The notes beneath the pieces were generated by a model. It worked only from the letters and a program-made list of their open reading frames with translations, was not told where the DNA came from and did no database searches. Positions 44,001 to 52,143 of a DNA stretch of 64,000 bases are shown piece after piece (the stretch's first letter is position 1; each line of letters opens with the position of its first letter). The stretch is from Myxococcales bacterium (GTDB lineage: Bacteria > Myxococcota_A > Polyangia > Polyangiales > Polyangiaceae): positions 484,001 to 548,000 of the forward strand of contig JADJCA010000008.1 in NCBI GenBank assembly GCA_016703425.1, given 5' to 3'. Both the position numbers and the translations under genes were made by a program.

Positions 44001-44277
44001 GGCGCGGATGACCGTCGGCCTTCCGGCCGAGCTTGAGGCCACCGGCCCCGAGCCCCGCGATGAAGATCGCGATGACCGCGGCCGATGCCGCCGTCGAGGC
44101 CCCAAAGACGAGCCGAAACTCCCGCTGCCACGCCACCTGGTAGACCAGCGCGCAGGCACCGGAGAAGAAGAGGAGCGGTGCGACCCGGTACGCCGAACGC
44201 GATGCCGGCGCGGCAGGCGCGGCGGCGTCATGGGGTGCGGCAGAGCCGAGCTCGTCGCCACCGCTTAGGAGCGTCAT
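41050..44277 (-). CDS. Transporter-like/spermidine-synthase-like/TPR fusion protein
   Basis: 1075 residues from ATG 44277; a TTG 26 codons upstream was rejected. Residues about 40-480 contain about 14 hydrophobic segments in two halves (GACALVYQVAWQREFRLVFG, VGFAFFLMEIVWYRMLGPLL), the pattern of the MFS-like fused spermidine synthases. A Rossmann methyltransferase-like part follows (VIGLGTGSTGGWMASV, VDVIELEPLV, YDVIASEPSNPYRAGIASLY). The last 300 residues are helical and TPR-like. Aminopropyltransferase activity is doubtful for such fusions; many lack polyamine genes nearby, as here. Confidence 0.75.
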   Translation of the reverse strand: MTLLSGGDELGSAAPHDAAAPAAPASRSAYRVAPLLFFSGACALVYQVAWQREFRLVFGASTAASAAVIAIFIAGLGAGGLKLGRKADGHPRPLELYAHLEIAIALLAAATPALFWLVRKVYTATGGSFAMGQASASLLRLALSTLVLAAPTFLMGGTLPAAARAVERDADASRRDVALLYGINTLGAVSGAVFATFLSLEVFGTRMTLVLACLVNALLGVTARAVARTLPETSVMPQAEGAKAGPTTDPRVARFALVAALLVGFAFFLMEIVWYRMLGPLLGGTVFTFGLVLAVALFGIGLGGALYGVFGERREAKISGFAVTCLVEACAVIVPFAMGDRLALLALRLTPLSAFGFLGQVASWAVVAGIVILPAAVAAGYQFPLLIALVGKGRESVGEQIGRVYAWNTVGAIGGSVAGGFGLLPLLSATGSWRLVAVVLAALGVAALGLSLVSERAPMSARLRELVAPCLWLGVTLPFFWADGPSALWRHTSIGVGRADMAAAATPNDRKSWATTTTRHIVWAKDGVESSVAIDNRNGIAFIVNGKNDGNSRSDGGTQVMCGLLSTLLHPAPKKGLVIGLGTGSTGGWMASVPEMERVDVIELEPLVLEMARRSAPVNQNALQNPKLRVLLGDGREAMLTLPDRYDVIASEPSNPYRAGIASLYTKEFYESASKRLTDTGIFAQWLQGYEVDAQTVRTVIATIASVFPYVEIWELKKNDILLQASMKPLVYDVERLQKRTREEPFRSALRVAWRTEGLEGLLSHYVARPTLAASIRKAEGDALNTDDTTLVEFGFARGLVRSYDLAQELRRLGRQRKEDMPELVGAIDPVRSAEERAAMVTTGGSGDPMFPPGLPPAVLARQRARKASMDRVYGVAVEEWKRQEDEPKTYTDIWLMAEAAAEVGAPEVTALITKLRALDPLEATCVEARAAWTAKKYDEATAKTVEFLHGLRRDPWSDLALGSRCLQLAGLLPKRAQQPAALEALAEAVSQPFAVSLHEVQRLAVAREIALARPRERCAAAFELSEPLPEWTLSSLEQRAACYGTTGHPLAAQAAVDLRAFLREEPPRLGQGLD

Positions 44278-44397
44278 GTTTCCCTGGTACGCCGTTGCCG
44301 GGCGAGGGCGCAAGTAAACCGCCCCCCCTTTCGGCCCCTTGTTACTATCGGCCAAGGCTAGCGTTTTTCACACGGCGCCGGCCTCTCGGATGCGGAC

Positions 44398-45147
44398 ATG
44401 GTGACGCTCACGTTGCGGGTAGACCGAACGGCCAACGATGTGAGGCTGGTGTTCCACCATGGCGACGTCGACGTGGGCGACCTCGGACCGGCCCTCGCAG
44501 CCGTCGCCGCGGGCACCTACGTCCAGGTCGACTGCGAATACGTCGCAGGCCTCGGGCTCCGGGCGCAGAAGATCCTCGCCGTGACGGCGTATTCACAGCC
44601 CTCGCCGCGCACCAGCATCCGCGCCTTGGTCGAGAAGCGCGAATACGAGAGAGCGCTCGCGGCGCTGGCAGCCGTGGGCGAAGACGAAGTGCGGGGCGAC
44701 GCAACGCTGCTCATCGCTCGCGCGTCGGCACGCATCGGCGCAGGTGATCTCGAGGGCTCGACGACCGATCTGCGCCTCCTCTTGGCCGCGCCTGGCGTCA
44801 CGTCCCTTGACGTGCGGGACGTCTTTGAACAGTTCTCGCGTCGCTTTGCGGAGAGCGCGACGGTGCCGCTGGCAAACGATCTGCTCACGTGGCTCGAGGT
44901 GCGAAAACCCGTCCGCGCCACCGCGTACCTGTCAGGCTTGCCTGCGAAGCTTTGGCCCCTCGACCTCTTGCTGACGGGACTCGAGGAGGCCGTCGCGGCG
45001 CTCGAACCGGACAAGGAGAAGGTTCGCGAGTTTCTCGATGCGGCGCGGAGCTCAGCGCCTCAGGATGCGAGGGTTCTCTCGCTCTGGAGCCTCGCGGCGA
45101 GCAAGGGGCTCACCGCTGGGCGCGGCACCGAGCCACCGAACGGTTAG
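44398..45147 (+). CDS. Hypothetical TPR-like protein
   Basis: 249 residues. The N-terminal 75 residues are beta-rich (LTLRVDRTANDVRLVFHHGD). The rest is helical with repeated A-L-pattern helices (YERALAALAAVGEDEV, LEGSTTDLRLLLAA) suggesting TPR-like repeats. No signal peptide, so it is probably cytoplasmic. Monocistronic; its last four bases overlap the convergent protease gene. Function unknown. Confidence 0.6.
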   Translation: MVTLTLRVDRTANDVRLVFHHGDVDVGDLGPALAAVAAGTYVQVDCEYVAGLGLRAQKILAVTAYSQPSPRTSIRALVEKREYERALAALAAVGEDEVRGDATLLIARASARIGAGDLEGSTTDLRLLLAAPGVTSLDVRDVFEQFSRRFAESATVPLANDLLTWLEVRKPVRATAYLSGLPAKLWPLDLLLTGLEEAVAALEPDKEKVREFLDAARSSAPQDARVLSLWSLAASKGLTAGRGTEPPNG

Positions 45148-46151
45148 CGGCGACGACGACGCACCAGCAACGTCATCGCGAGCACCGTCGAACAGATGGC
45201 GAAAGGCGGAGTCGAGCGGGGCGACGCGGAGCAGCCGCTCGCTTCGACGGAAATCTCGCCGCCGGTCGTGACGGGCGGAGCCGGTGGCGCCGCAGGAGCA
45301 GCTTGCGGCGATCCCGCCGGCGGCTCGTTCGGTGCTGGCGTCGCGCCGACCGGATGCCCGGCGGCCTCGAAGGCCTTCTCGATGAGCTCGCGATGCGCCG
45401 ACACGGCAGCGTAGACGCTCGGCCGGTCCACACACTCGTCGTCGACGCCGCGCGACGTGACCGCGATGATGGCGTTCTTCGCGTCGAAGAGCGGTCCCCC
45501 GCTGTCACCGGAGCAGGTGGACTCACCGGTCACGAGCTCGCCGGCCGAGATGTCGACGGGAATCACGCTGCCGTCCTTGGCCTTGTAGTCGTAGGAGGCC
45601 GGGCCGATCGCGTCGACGAGCAGGTTGGCGCGTTGCGCGCGCGGTCGCTCGATGCCCACGAAGGAGCCGTCGTCCCCGTAGCCCACCGTACTCGCCGTCT
45701 CACCGAGCACGGCAACGTCGAGTCGTACAGCCGAGACCTTCGCCGCCGGCACATCGGCGGCGAGCTGCAAGAGAGCGAGGTCTGTGTCGCACGCGTCGGA
45801 GCTCGCCTCGGCAAAGATGGCCTTTCCCATCACGCCCGTGGCCTTCGCGTCGCGGCCCACCGAGATCGTGAGTCGCTCCGGCCTCAAGCTCGCGCTGAAC
45901 ACGCCGCAGTCCCCACGGGTCTCGTCGATGTCGGCCACGCAATGGCGCGCCGTCAAGACGAGGTTGGGCGCGACGAGCGTGGCGGTGCATGCGAACTCGC
46001 CATCGACGTCGAGGCGGACGACGCTCTCCTGCGTGGCGTCGGATGGCGCGCCCCCCACGATGCGCTGCCTGGATGTCGCGAGCTCGGTCGAGGCAGCCGA
46101 GCCGCCGCAGGCCCAGGCGGACGACAAGACCAGGATCCAGGCGGTGCGCAT
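45144..46151 (-). CDS. Trypsin-like serine protease with MYXO-CTERM-like tail
   Basis: 335 residues from ATG 46151. Lipobox-like ACGG after the signal, then RIVGG, the classical trypsin activation site. Catalytic His in LTARHC, Asp in DTDLALLQL and Ser in CSGDSGGPL are all present. After the protease domain comes a Pro/Ala linker, a Cys-containing SGCSAS motif, a hydrophobic helix and a final RRRRR, the arrangement of myxobacterial C-terminal sorting tails. It is likely exported and kept at the cell surface before release. The start is 171 bases from the divergent SDR gene. Confidence 0.8.
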   Translation of the reverse strand: MRTAWILVLSSAWACGGSAASTELATSRQRIVGGAPSDATQESVVRLDVDGEFACTATLVAPNLVLTARHCVADIDETRGDCGVFSASLRPERLTISVGRDAKATGVMGKAIFAEASSDACDTDLALLQLAADVPAAKVSAVRLDVAVLGETASTVGYGDDGSFVGIERPRAQRANLLVDAIGPASYDYKAKDGSVIPVDISAGELVTGESTCSGDSGGPLFDAKNAIIAVTSRGVDDECVDRPSVYAAVSAHRELIEKAFEAAGHPVGATPAPNEPPAGSPQAAPAAPPAPPVTTGGEISVEASGCSASPRSTPPFAICSTVLAMTLLVRRRRR

Positions 46152-46322
46152 GCCGTGGGCGCAGCAAGGGACGTACCCACGTTGCCCCGCGCGTGGCGTC
46201 GCAATTCGCCGAGAAACACGCGGCCCGTCGGACCGACAGGATCGGGCTGCTGTCGCCTCGTCACCGCGGCGCGACAGACGAAGAGGCGCCACCCCACGGT
46301 CGAAACGAGCTACATCCAGGCG

Positions 46323-47255
46323 ATGAGCGGCAGCGGATGGACCGACCAAGACGTGCCGGACGTTTCAGGCAAACGTTTCCTTGTCACCGGCGCAAACACA
46401 GGACTCGGCCGCGAGACGGCGCGCGTCCTTCTGGCCAAGGGCGGCGAGGTGGTGCTCTTGTGCCGCGACCGGGCTCGCGGCGAAGCCGCCCAGAAGGAGC
46501 TCCGCGAAGCTACGAGCGAACCGGAACGCGTCACGCTCGAGCTGCTCGATCTTGGCTCGCTCACGTCGATTCGAACTTTCAGCGAGCGCGAACTCTCCGC
46601 GTCCCAGCCCATCGCGGCCTTGATCTGCAACGCGGGCCTCATGGCGATCCCCGAGAGCAAGACGGCCGATGGCTTCGAGACACAAATGGGCGTCAACCAT
46701 CTCGGTCACTTCGCGCTCGTCGGCCTGCTCTTGCCGAAGCTTCACGCGGCTCGCGTCGTGGCGGTCTCGAGCAACTACCACAAGATGGGCAAGCTCGAGC
46801 TCATGGACGATCTCCTGTGCGAGCGGCGCCCGTACGATCGGTGGACCGTCTACAAGCAAAGCAAGCTCGCCAACCTGCTCTTCATGTTCGAGCTTGCTCG
46901 TCGCGCCGAGAGGCACAAGCTCACGATGGTCGCTGCGGGCGCACACCCGGGGTACGCCGCCACCGAGCTTCAAGGGCGCGGCGTGCAGCTCGGTACGCCG
47001 AAGTGGGAAGGCCTGGGCATGGCCATCGGCAACGCGCTCTTCGCGCAGTCCGTGGAGGCGGGCGCGTGGCCACAACTGCGAGCCGCGACGGATCCGGCCG
47101 CAAAGGGCGGCGACTACTACGGGCCGAGCGGCTTGCTCGAACTCCGAGGGCCTGCCATCCGCGTCGAGGCAACGCGCGCCGCCCGCGATGAAGCAGCGGC
47201 GGCGGCCTTGTGGGCGACCTCAGAAGCGCTCACGAAGGTGAGCGTCCTCGACTGA
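46323..47255 (+). CDS. Short-chain dehydrogenase/reductase
   Basis: 310 residues. The NAD(P)-binding motif TGANTGLG near residues 22-29, NAG, catalytic Ser in VVAVSSNYHK and YKQSK (Tyr-Lys) mark a classical SDR of the retinol-dehydrogenase-like type. The extended C-terminal part (GDYYGPSGLLELRG) is typical of that group. Substrate is not predictable. Monocistronic as far as seen. Confidence 0.85.
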   Translation: MSGSGWTDQDVPDVSGKRFLVTGANTGLGRETARVLLAKGGEVVLLCRDRARGEAAQKELREATSEPERVTLELLDLGSLTSIRTFSERELSASQPIAALICNAGLMAIPESKTADGFETQMGVNHLGHFALVGLLLPKLHAARVVAVSSNYHKMGKLELMDDLLCERRPYDRWTVYKQSKLANLLFMFELARRAERHKLTMVAAGAHPGYAATELQGRGVQLGTPKWEGLGMAIGNALFAQSVEAGAWPQLRAATDPAAKGGDYYGPSGLLELRGPAIRVEATRAARDEAAAAALWATSEALTKVSVLD

Positions 47256-47286
47256 TCGAGCCTCACCTGTGCCGCAGGCGAGCACG

Positions 47287-48342
47287 TCACGGCGCCGGCA
47301 CGATCTCAATCGCGCTCACCTTTGGGTTCTCGACGACTGGCGAGAACACGAGCTCGAGGGGGCCATCGGCCGCAAGCGTGATGGTGACGTCGCGATCGAC
47401 GGCCTTGTCCTTGCCCCCCGCCGCCTGAAAGATGTCGAAGGCCGAAAGCGCGCGCTGTCCTGCCACGTCGACGTCGAACGTCCGTTGCCCGGGCCCGGTG
47501 TAGTAGTTCTCGGAGAACTTGAGCGTGACTTTGTACTTCCCCTTCTTTGCGTCGAACGAATACCGAAACGCTGCCCCCGGTCCGTAGCGCTCCGCTTGAT
47601 AAAGAGCCGGCGTCGTGGTGCCCAGGATGGTCGGCGGCGGGTCGAACTTGACCGTCATGCCCCCGCTCGAGCCCACATCAGCCGACCAAACACGGCCTCC
47701 GGGATCCGTGTAGGGTGCATCGCTGCCGGCCGCGACCCGCACCGTCGTCCCTGTCACTGGCGGCGCCGCGACGTCGACGCCCGCATCAGCGGCGCCCGGG
47801 GTCGTGGGCACGACGGCCGGCGGCGGCTCCGGCGAAAGCACGCCCGGCGCCTTCTGGTCGCCGATCCACGCCTCGACGCAACGCGCGACTTCGGCAGACA
47901 CCTGCGGCGCCCCCGGCGGCATGACGGGACCGGCGCTCGTCCCCAAGAGTCGGCGCAAGAGCACGCTTTCGGTGGGGCGCTGAACGTCCGCCAAGACTCC
48001 GCCGCCAGAACGAGCTGCAACGCCCACGACGCGGGCTGCAACATCGGGGCTGAGGAGATCGACCGACGGCCCCCCCGCCGAGTGGCATGCAGCGCCGGCG
48101 CAGCTCGAAGCAAACATCGCGGGGACGGCGTCGACGCACGCGAGTCGCGGCGGCGGCGCTGCGGCGTCGCCCATGGCGGCGAGGAAGCGCGCCGGATCGT
48201 CGATGCCGCCGACGCACGCCATGCTCGCGCACAACGAGAGCGCCAAAATCGCCTGCGTCGAGCTGCGCCGCGCGAGCCGCGTCAGCGTCGTCGCGGCGGC
48301 GGCGGCGGCGGCCGCACGCCCCTCAATAGAAGAAGGTCGCAT
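47287..48342 (-). CDS. Lipoprotein with CxxxCH cysteine site and C-terminal malectin-like domain
   Basis: 351 residues from ATG 48342 (a few residues more if 48375 is used). Poly-Ala stretch from a CGG run, lipobox-like SMAC, then a short domain with SSCAGAACHSAGG (C-x4-CH, cytochrome-like but not a strict CxxCH) and PPGAPQVS, typical of planctomycete- and myxobacterium-type cytochrome-related domains. A linker leads to a malectin domain (RVWSADVGSSGG to PKVSAIEIVP). It might bind carbohydrate at the surface. The start lies inside the end of the upstream gene (about 20 bases overlap). Confidence 0.6.
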   Translation of the reverse strand: MRPSSIEGRAAAAAAAATTLTRLARRSSTQAILALSLCASMACVGGIDDPARFLAAMGDAAAPPPRLACVDAVPAMFASSCAGAACHSAGGPSVDLLSPDVAARVVGVAARSGGGVLADVQRPTESVLLRRLLGTSAGPVMPPGAPQVSAEVARCVEAWIGDQKAPGVLSPEPPPAVVPTTPGAADAGVDVAAPPVTGTTVRVAAGSDAPYTDPGGRVWSADVGSSGGMTVKFDPPPTILGTTTPALYQAERYGPGAAFRYSFDAKKGKYKVTLKFSENYYTGPGQRTFDVDVAGQRALSAFDIFQAAGGKDKAVDRDVTITLAADGPLELVFSPVVENPKVSAIEIVPAP

Positions 48343-49183
48343 TCGCCTCCAAACGCCAGTGCTCATCGAGGGCACCGCCGGCCACGTTCTTGTCGCCCGG
48401 TTCGGGGTTCAGCTGGAACGCCAAGCGCTCGTAGGCCGCTTGCGCGCCGAGCTCGATGTGACGGAAGGGCCGCGTGGCGACGCCCGCGCGCGCCGCGAGG
48501 CCGAGGCCTTCGGCGCGCGGAAAGCGCACCGCGAGCGGTCCTAGGTCATCGGGCTTGAGGCCGTCTACGCCAGCCACGACCGCGAACGCACCGACTTGCA
48601 CGCGGGCGTCGAGGCCGCCGCGGAGCATCCGGTACGACGCGTCGACGGGCGCCGTGTCGAGCCGCGTCGCTCCGTCGTGGTGAAAGTCGCTTCCGCCGTA
48701 AGCGACGCGGCCCCCCAGGAGCCAGCCGCGCCCGACGTTCAGACGGTAGCGGACGCCCACGTCGAAGCGACGCCAGACGGCGTTCGCCGGCTCGCCGCCG
48801 CGCTCGGAGACGAGCCCCACGGCTTCCATGTAATCCGCAAACAACCCCAGCCCGCCGAGGCCCGCCAGCGTGCGCGCCGGATAGAGCTCAGCCCCGAGGC
48901 CGAGCGTCGGTGTAACGGGCACGTCGTAGGAGCGCAGGCCGCGCGAGAGACCGTCGGCGTACCCGAAGTGACGCCCCGCCACGCCGGCCGAGGGTCGGAC
49001 GAGGAGCGTCGCCTCTTCACTTCGCTCGCCGGGCTTGGCTTCGACAGGCGCGGCGACCGGCTTGTCACTGGCCCGTTGCTCCGTGGCCGGCTTGTCTCGC
49101 GTCGGTGCCACCGGCGCCGCCAGGGCGACGGTCGACGGAGCGAGCAGGCTCAAGGCAGCGAGCATCACCCTCACGCTTTGCAT
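48323..49183 (-). CDS. Outer-membrane beta-barrel protein
   Basis: 286 residues from ATG 49183. Signal peptide ending VALAAP, a charged 40-residue spacer, then regularly spaced amphipathic strands (GGLGLFADYMEAVGL, RRFDVGVRYRLNVGRGW, IELGAQAAYERLAF) and a C-terminal Phe-Phe-Tyr, the outer-membrane assembly signal. Ligand unknown. Its stop overlaps the start of the malectin lipoprotein, so the two are translationally coupled. Confidence 0.7.
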   Translation of the reverse strand: MQSVRVMLAALSLLAPSTVALAAPVAPTRDKPATEQRASDKPVAAPVEAKPGERSEEATLLVRPSAGVAGRHFGYADGLSRGLRSYDVPVTPTLGLGAELYPARTLAGLGGLGLFADYMEAVGLVSERGGEPANAVWRRFDVGVRYRLNVGRGWLLGGRVAYGGSDFHHDGATRLDTAPVDASYRMLRGGLDARVQVGAFAVVAGVDGLKPDDLGPLAVRFPRAEGLGLAARAGVATRPFRHIELGAQAAYERLAFQLNPEPGDKNVAGGALDEHWRLEANATFFY

Positions 49184-49312
49184 GCTGGCTGGAGAAGCAC
49201 TCGTCGTGCCGCGCGGCGGCCGGCGCCCTACGCCGCTCACATCGACGTTTTTCCCACGCGAGCGGCCGAGGCGATGGACGAGCGTCTACAGCTGTGGCGC
49301 GCGGTCCCGCGG

Positions 49313-50707
49313 TCAGCGCTTGAGGCAGTCGCGCTTGTATTGAATGCGACCGTTGGCGTCGACGATGTAGGGCGGGTCGCAGTCTCTCCCCCTGGGCTTT
49401 GGGCCCGGCCGTCCCTTCGCGGGAGCTCTCGTTGGATTCTCTCGCGCCGAGGCTGAACTCGCGCTCACCGTCACCTTGGCCGCGTCGGTGGCATCAGCGT
49501 CCGGAGCCGCGTCGAGGGCGAGCGCCGCGTCCAACTCCAGCGCGGCGTCGAACGTGGAGCTAGCGACGCCAACGCGCGCCGCCGCGTCCAAGGCCGTGAC
49601 GTCGGCATCGGCGGGATCGGCCGTCGTGGTCGGTCGCAACATGGCCGCCGCGAAGGCGCCACCGGCCACACACGCCACGAGCGCCACTGCGATCCACGGC
49701 CGCCGGCGAGGGAAGGGTCGGGGTTCGCTCGTCAGGGTGAGCGCCAAGAGCTCGCCGGCGGCGATGGGCGCCGAGTTCCCCGTCGAGGAGATGAGGCTGT
49801 CGCGCTCATCGAGCGACTTGCCGACGAGCGAACGCACCCACGCGCCGACCTCATCGCGGCTCGCGAGCTTCCCGCCGGCTTCGATGGCTTGAGCCATCTC
49901 GAGGGCCGTCGAGAAGCGCTTCGTTAGATCGCGCTGCAACCCCTTCCGAATCGTGTCTTCGAGCCACTTCGGGACATCGGCCCGCATCGACAACGGACGA
50001 ACTTTGCCGACGAGCACGTTGGCGAGCGTCTCGCCCGGCGTGGTGCCCTTGAAGAGCCTCTCGCCGGCGATCATCTCCCAAGCCACGACCGCCATCGAGA
50101 AGATGTCCGACGCCTGGACCGTCGCGCCGTGGGCTTGCTCCGGCGCCATGTACGCGGCCTTCCCTTTGATGACGCCGCTCTCGGTCTCTTGCACGCGGCC
50201 TCGAGCCTTGGCGACGCCGAAGTCGGCGACTCGCGCGACGCCGTCGACGCCGACGAGGAGGTTCTGCGGTGACAGGTCGCGGTGAACGATGTCGAGCGGG
50301 GTCCCGGTCTCGTCGCGGGTGCTGTGCGCCGCGTGCAGCCCGTGGAGGCCATCGACGACGATGGCCGCCACGATCGGGATCGGCACGTCTCGATTCTCTT
50401 CGCGTGCCACCGCCAACAGTCGGGCCAGCGACTCGCCGTGAACGTAGTCGAGCACGAGCAAGACTTCGTCGGGTCGAATCACGACGTCGAGCGTCGACAC
50501 GACGTTCGGATGCTGGATGCGGGCGCCAAGCCGCGCTTCGTCGACGAGCATTTCGACGAAGCCCTTCTCGCTGGCGAGCGTTTGGCGGAGGCGCTTGACG
50601 GCGACCGTCTTGACGAAGCCCATGGGGCCGCGGAGCCGAGCCAGGTGGACCGTCGCCATCCCACCGGCACCGATCTCCCCGAGCAAGGTGTAGCGACCGA
50701 CGGACAT
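49313..50707 (-). CDS. Ser/Thr protein kinase, membrane anchored
   Basis: 464 residues. Glycine loop GEIGAGGMATVHLA, catalytic loop HRDLSPQNLL (the usual KPEN is SPQN, a common myxobacterial variant), DFGVAK and MAPEQ are intact. A transmembrane helix (WIAVALVACVAGGAFAAA) follows near residue 343, then an Asp/Ala-rich stretch and a basic tail with DCDPPYIVDANGRIQYKRDC. The upstream gene is the FHA sigma-54 activator, 21 bases away on the same strand, so the pair is likely one transcript. Confidence 0.85.
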   Translation of the reverse strand: MSVGRYTLLGEIGAGGMATVHLARLRGPMGFVKTVAVKRLRQTLASEKGFVEMLVDEARLGARIQHPNVVSTLDVVIRPDEVLLVLDYVHGESLARLLAVAREENRDVPIPIVAAIVVDGLHGLHAAHSTRDETGTPLDIVHRDLSPQNLLVGVDGVARVADFGVAKARGRVQETESGVIKGKAAYMAPEQAHGATVQASDIFSMAVVAWEMIAGERLFKGTTPGETLANVLVGKVRPLSMRADVPKWLEDTIRKGLQRDLTKRFSTALEMAQAIEAGGKLASRDEVGAWVRSLVGKSLDERDSLISSTGNSAPIAAGELLALTLTSEPRPFPRRRPWIAVALVACVAGGAFAAAMLRPTTTADPADADVTALDAAARVGVASSTFDAALELDAALALDAAPDADATDAAKVTVSASSASARENPTRAPAKGRPGPKPRGRDCDPPYIVDANGRIQYKRDCLKR

Positions 50708-50728
50708 GGGTTCGCTTGCGCGGAGGGC

Positions 50729-52066
50729 TCAGAGGTCGTGTTTGCGCAGCAGCCGATGCACGTACGTCCGGTCGAGCCCCGCGGCCTCGGCGATCGCCGT
50801 GACGTTGCGAGAGTGAGTCGCGATGAGGGCCACCATGTAGCCGCGCTCCAGGTGGTCGAGCCACTGCTCGCGGAGCTCCTTGAAGGGAACGTCCGTGCGA
50901 ACCGCCGGAAGGTCGGTGGGCGTTGCGAGCCCCGTTGGAGGCGGTGGAGGCAAGAGGCTGCTGGCCAAGGCCGGATCGCCGCCAAGCGACAGGGCCATGG
51001 CGCGCTCGACGCCAAGCACGCGCACGCGCTCCGCGAGGTTGCGCAGCTCGCGGACGTTGCCAATAAAGGGATGCTCCGCGAGGCGAGTCACGATGGCGGC
51101 TGGCGCCGGTGCCCCGACGAAGTGCTCGAAGAGGATCGCGACGTCCTCGGGACGCGCTCGCAGCGGAGGCACGGTCACGGGCAACACCGAGAGCCGGAAG
51201 TACAAGTCCTCGCGGAACGCGCCGGCGGCGACCATCCCCTGCAGATCGCGGTGCGTCGCCGCCACGACGCGCACGTCCACCGGTCGATAGTCCGACTCGC
51301 CGATGCGGCGAACGCTCTTCGCTTCGATGGCGCGAAGCAGCTTGGGCTGCATCGCGAGAGGCAGCTCGCCGATCTCATCCAGGAAGAGCGTTCCACCGTG
51401 CGCGCTCTCGATGGCGCCGGCGCGGGCGTGGATGGCTCCCGTAAACGCTCCGCGCGCGTGACCGAAGAGCTCGCTTTCGAGGAGCGACTCCGGGAGCGCA
51501 CCGCAGTCCACCACCACGAACGGTTGCTCGGAGCGCTCCGAGGCGCCGTGGAGCGCCTCCGCAACAAGCTCTTTGCCGGTGCCCGTCTCGCCCTGGACGA
51601 GGACCGTCGCATCACTCGCGGCGTACTCGGAGAGGCGCATGAAGAGCTCGCGCATGAGCTCGGAACGTCCCACGAGGGGACCAAAGCGATCGTGGGGCCA
51701 CAAGGGCACACGCGCCGGTTCGCCGCCGCGTTGGACCGTGAGCGTCGTCTTGCCGACGACGATCCGTCCTCCCTCGGGGACGAGCGCTTGGGTGACGCGG
51801 AGACCTTCGACGAAGGTGCCATTGCGCGACCCGAGGTCACGAATCCACACTCCGTCGGTGTGCAGCTCGAGTTGCGCGTGGAGGCGGGAGACGGCGCGAT
51901 CGACAAGGACGGCGGCCACGTCCGGCGAAGAGCCAACGAGCATTCGGTCAACGACATCGAGGCCGTGCTCGCCGGCGGCGTCGCTCCAGGCGAGGCGAGG
52001 CCGATGACGCAACACGGAGCGCGCCATCGGGAGCAGCTCCGTCGACCCATCTTGGGATTCCGACAT
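50729..52066 (-). CDS. FHA-domain sigma-54-dependent activator
   Basis: 445 residues from ATG 52066. FHA domain with SRLHAQLEL and LGSRNGTFV near residues 40-110. AAA+ domain with Walker A GETGTGKE, an intact GAFTGA loop (HARGAFTGAIH) and Walker B GGTLFLDEIGELP. A Fis-type helix-turn-helix (NVTAIAEAAGLDRTYVHRLL) ends the protein. It should activate sigma-54 promoters after its FHA domain binds a phospho-threonine, perhaps on the adjacent kinase or its substrates. Confidence 0.9.
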   Translation of the reverse strand: MSESQDGSTELLPMARSVLRHRPRLAWSDAAGEHGLDVVDRMLVGSSPDVAAVLVDRAVSRLHAQLELHTDGVWIRDLGSRNGTFVEGLRVTQALVPEGGRIVVGKTTLTVQRGGEPARVPLWPHDRFGPLVGRSELMRELFMRLSEYAASDATVLVQGETGTGKELVAEALHGASERSEQPFVVVDCGALPESLLESELFGHARGAFTGAIHARAGAIESAHGGTLFLDEIGELPLAMQPKLLRAIEAKSVRRIGESDYRPVDVRVVAATHRDLQGMVAAGAFREDLYFRLSVLPVTVPPLRARPEDVAILFEHFVGAPAPAAIVTRLAEHPFIGNVRELRNLAERVRVLGVERAMALSLGGDPALASSLLPPPPPTGLATPTDLPAVRTDVPFKELREQWLDHLERGYMVALIATHSRNVTAIAEAAGLDRTYVHRLLRKHDL

Positions 52067-52143
52067 GGTCGCCAAGCGTATCTTATGGCGCGCCGGGAAC
52101 GAACTCTCCGGCACAACACACCGGCGCGCCGCTGCGCACGCGG

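Noticed and set aside
46152..46322. GTCGG-A-CCGAC palindrome between protease and SDR
   Set aside because: Only five base pairs; expected by chance at this GC content.
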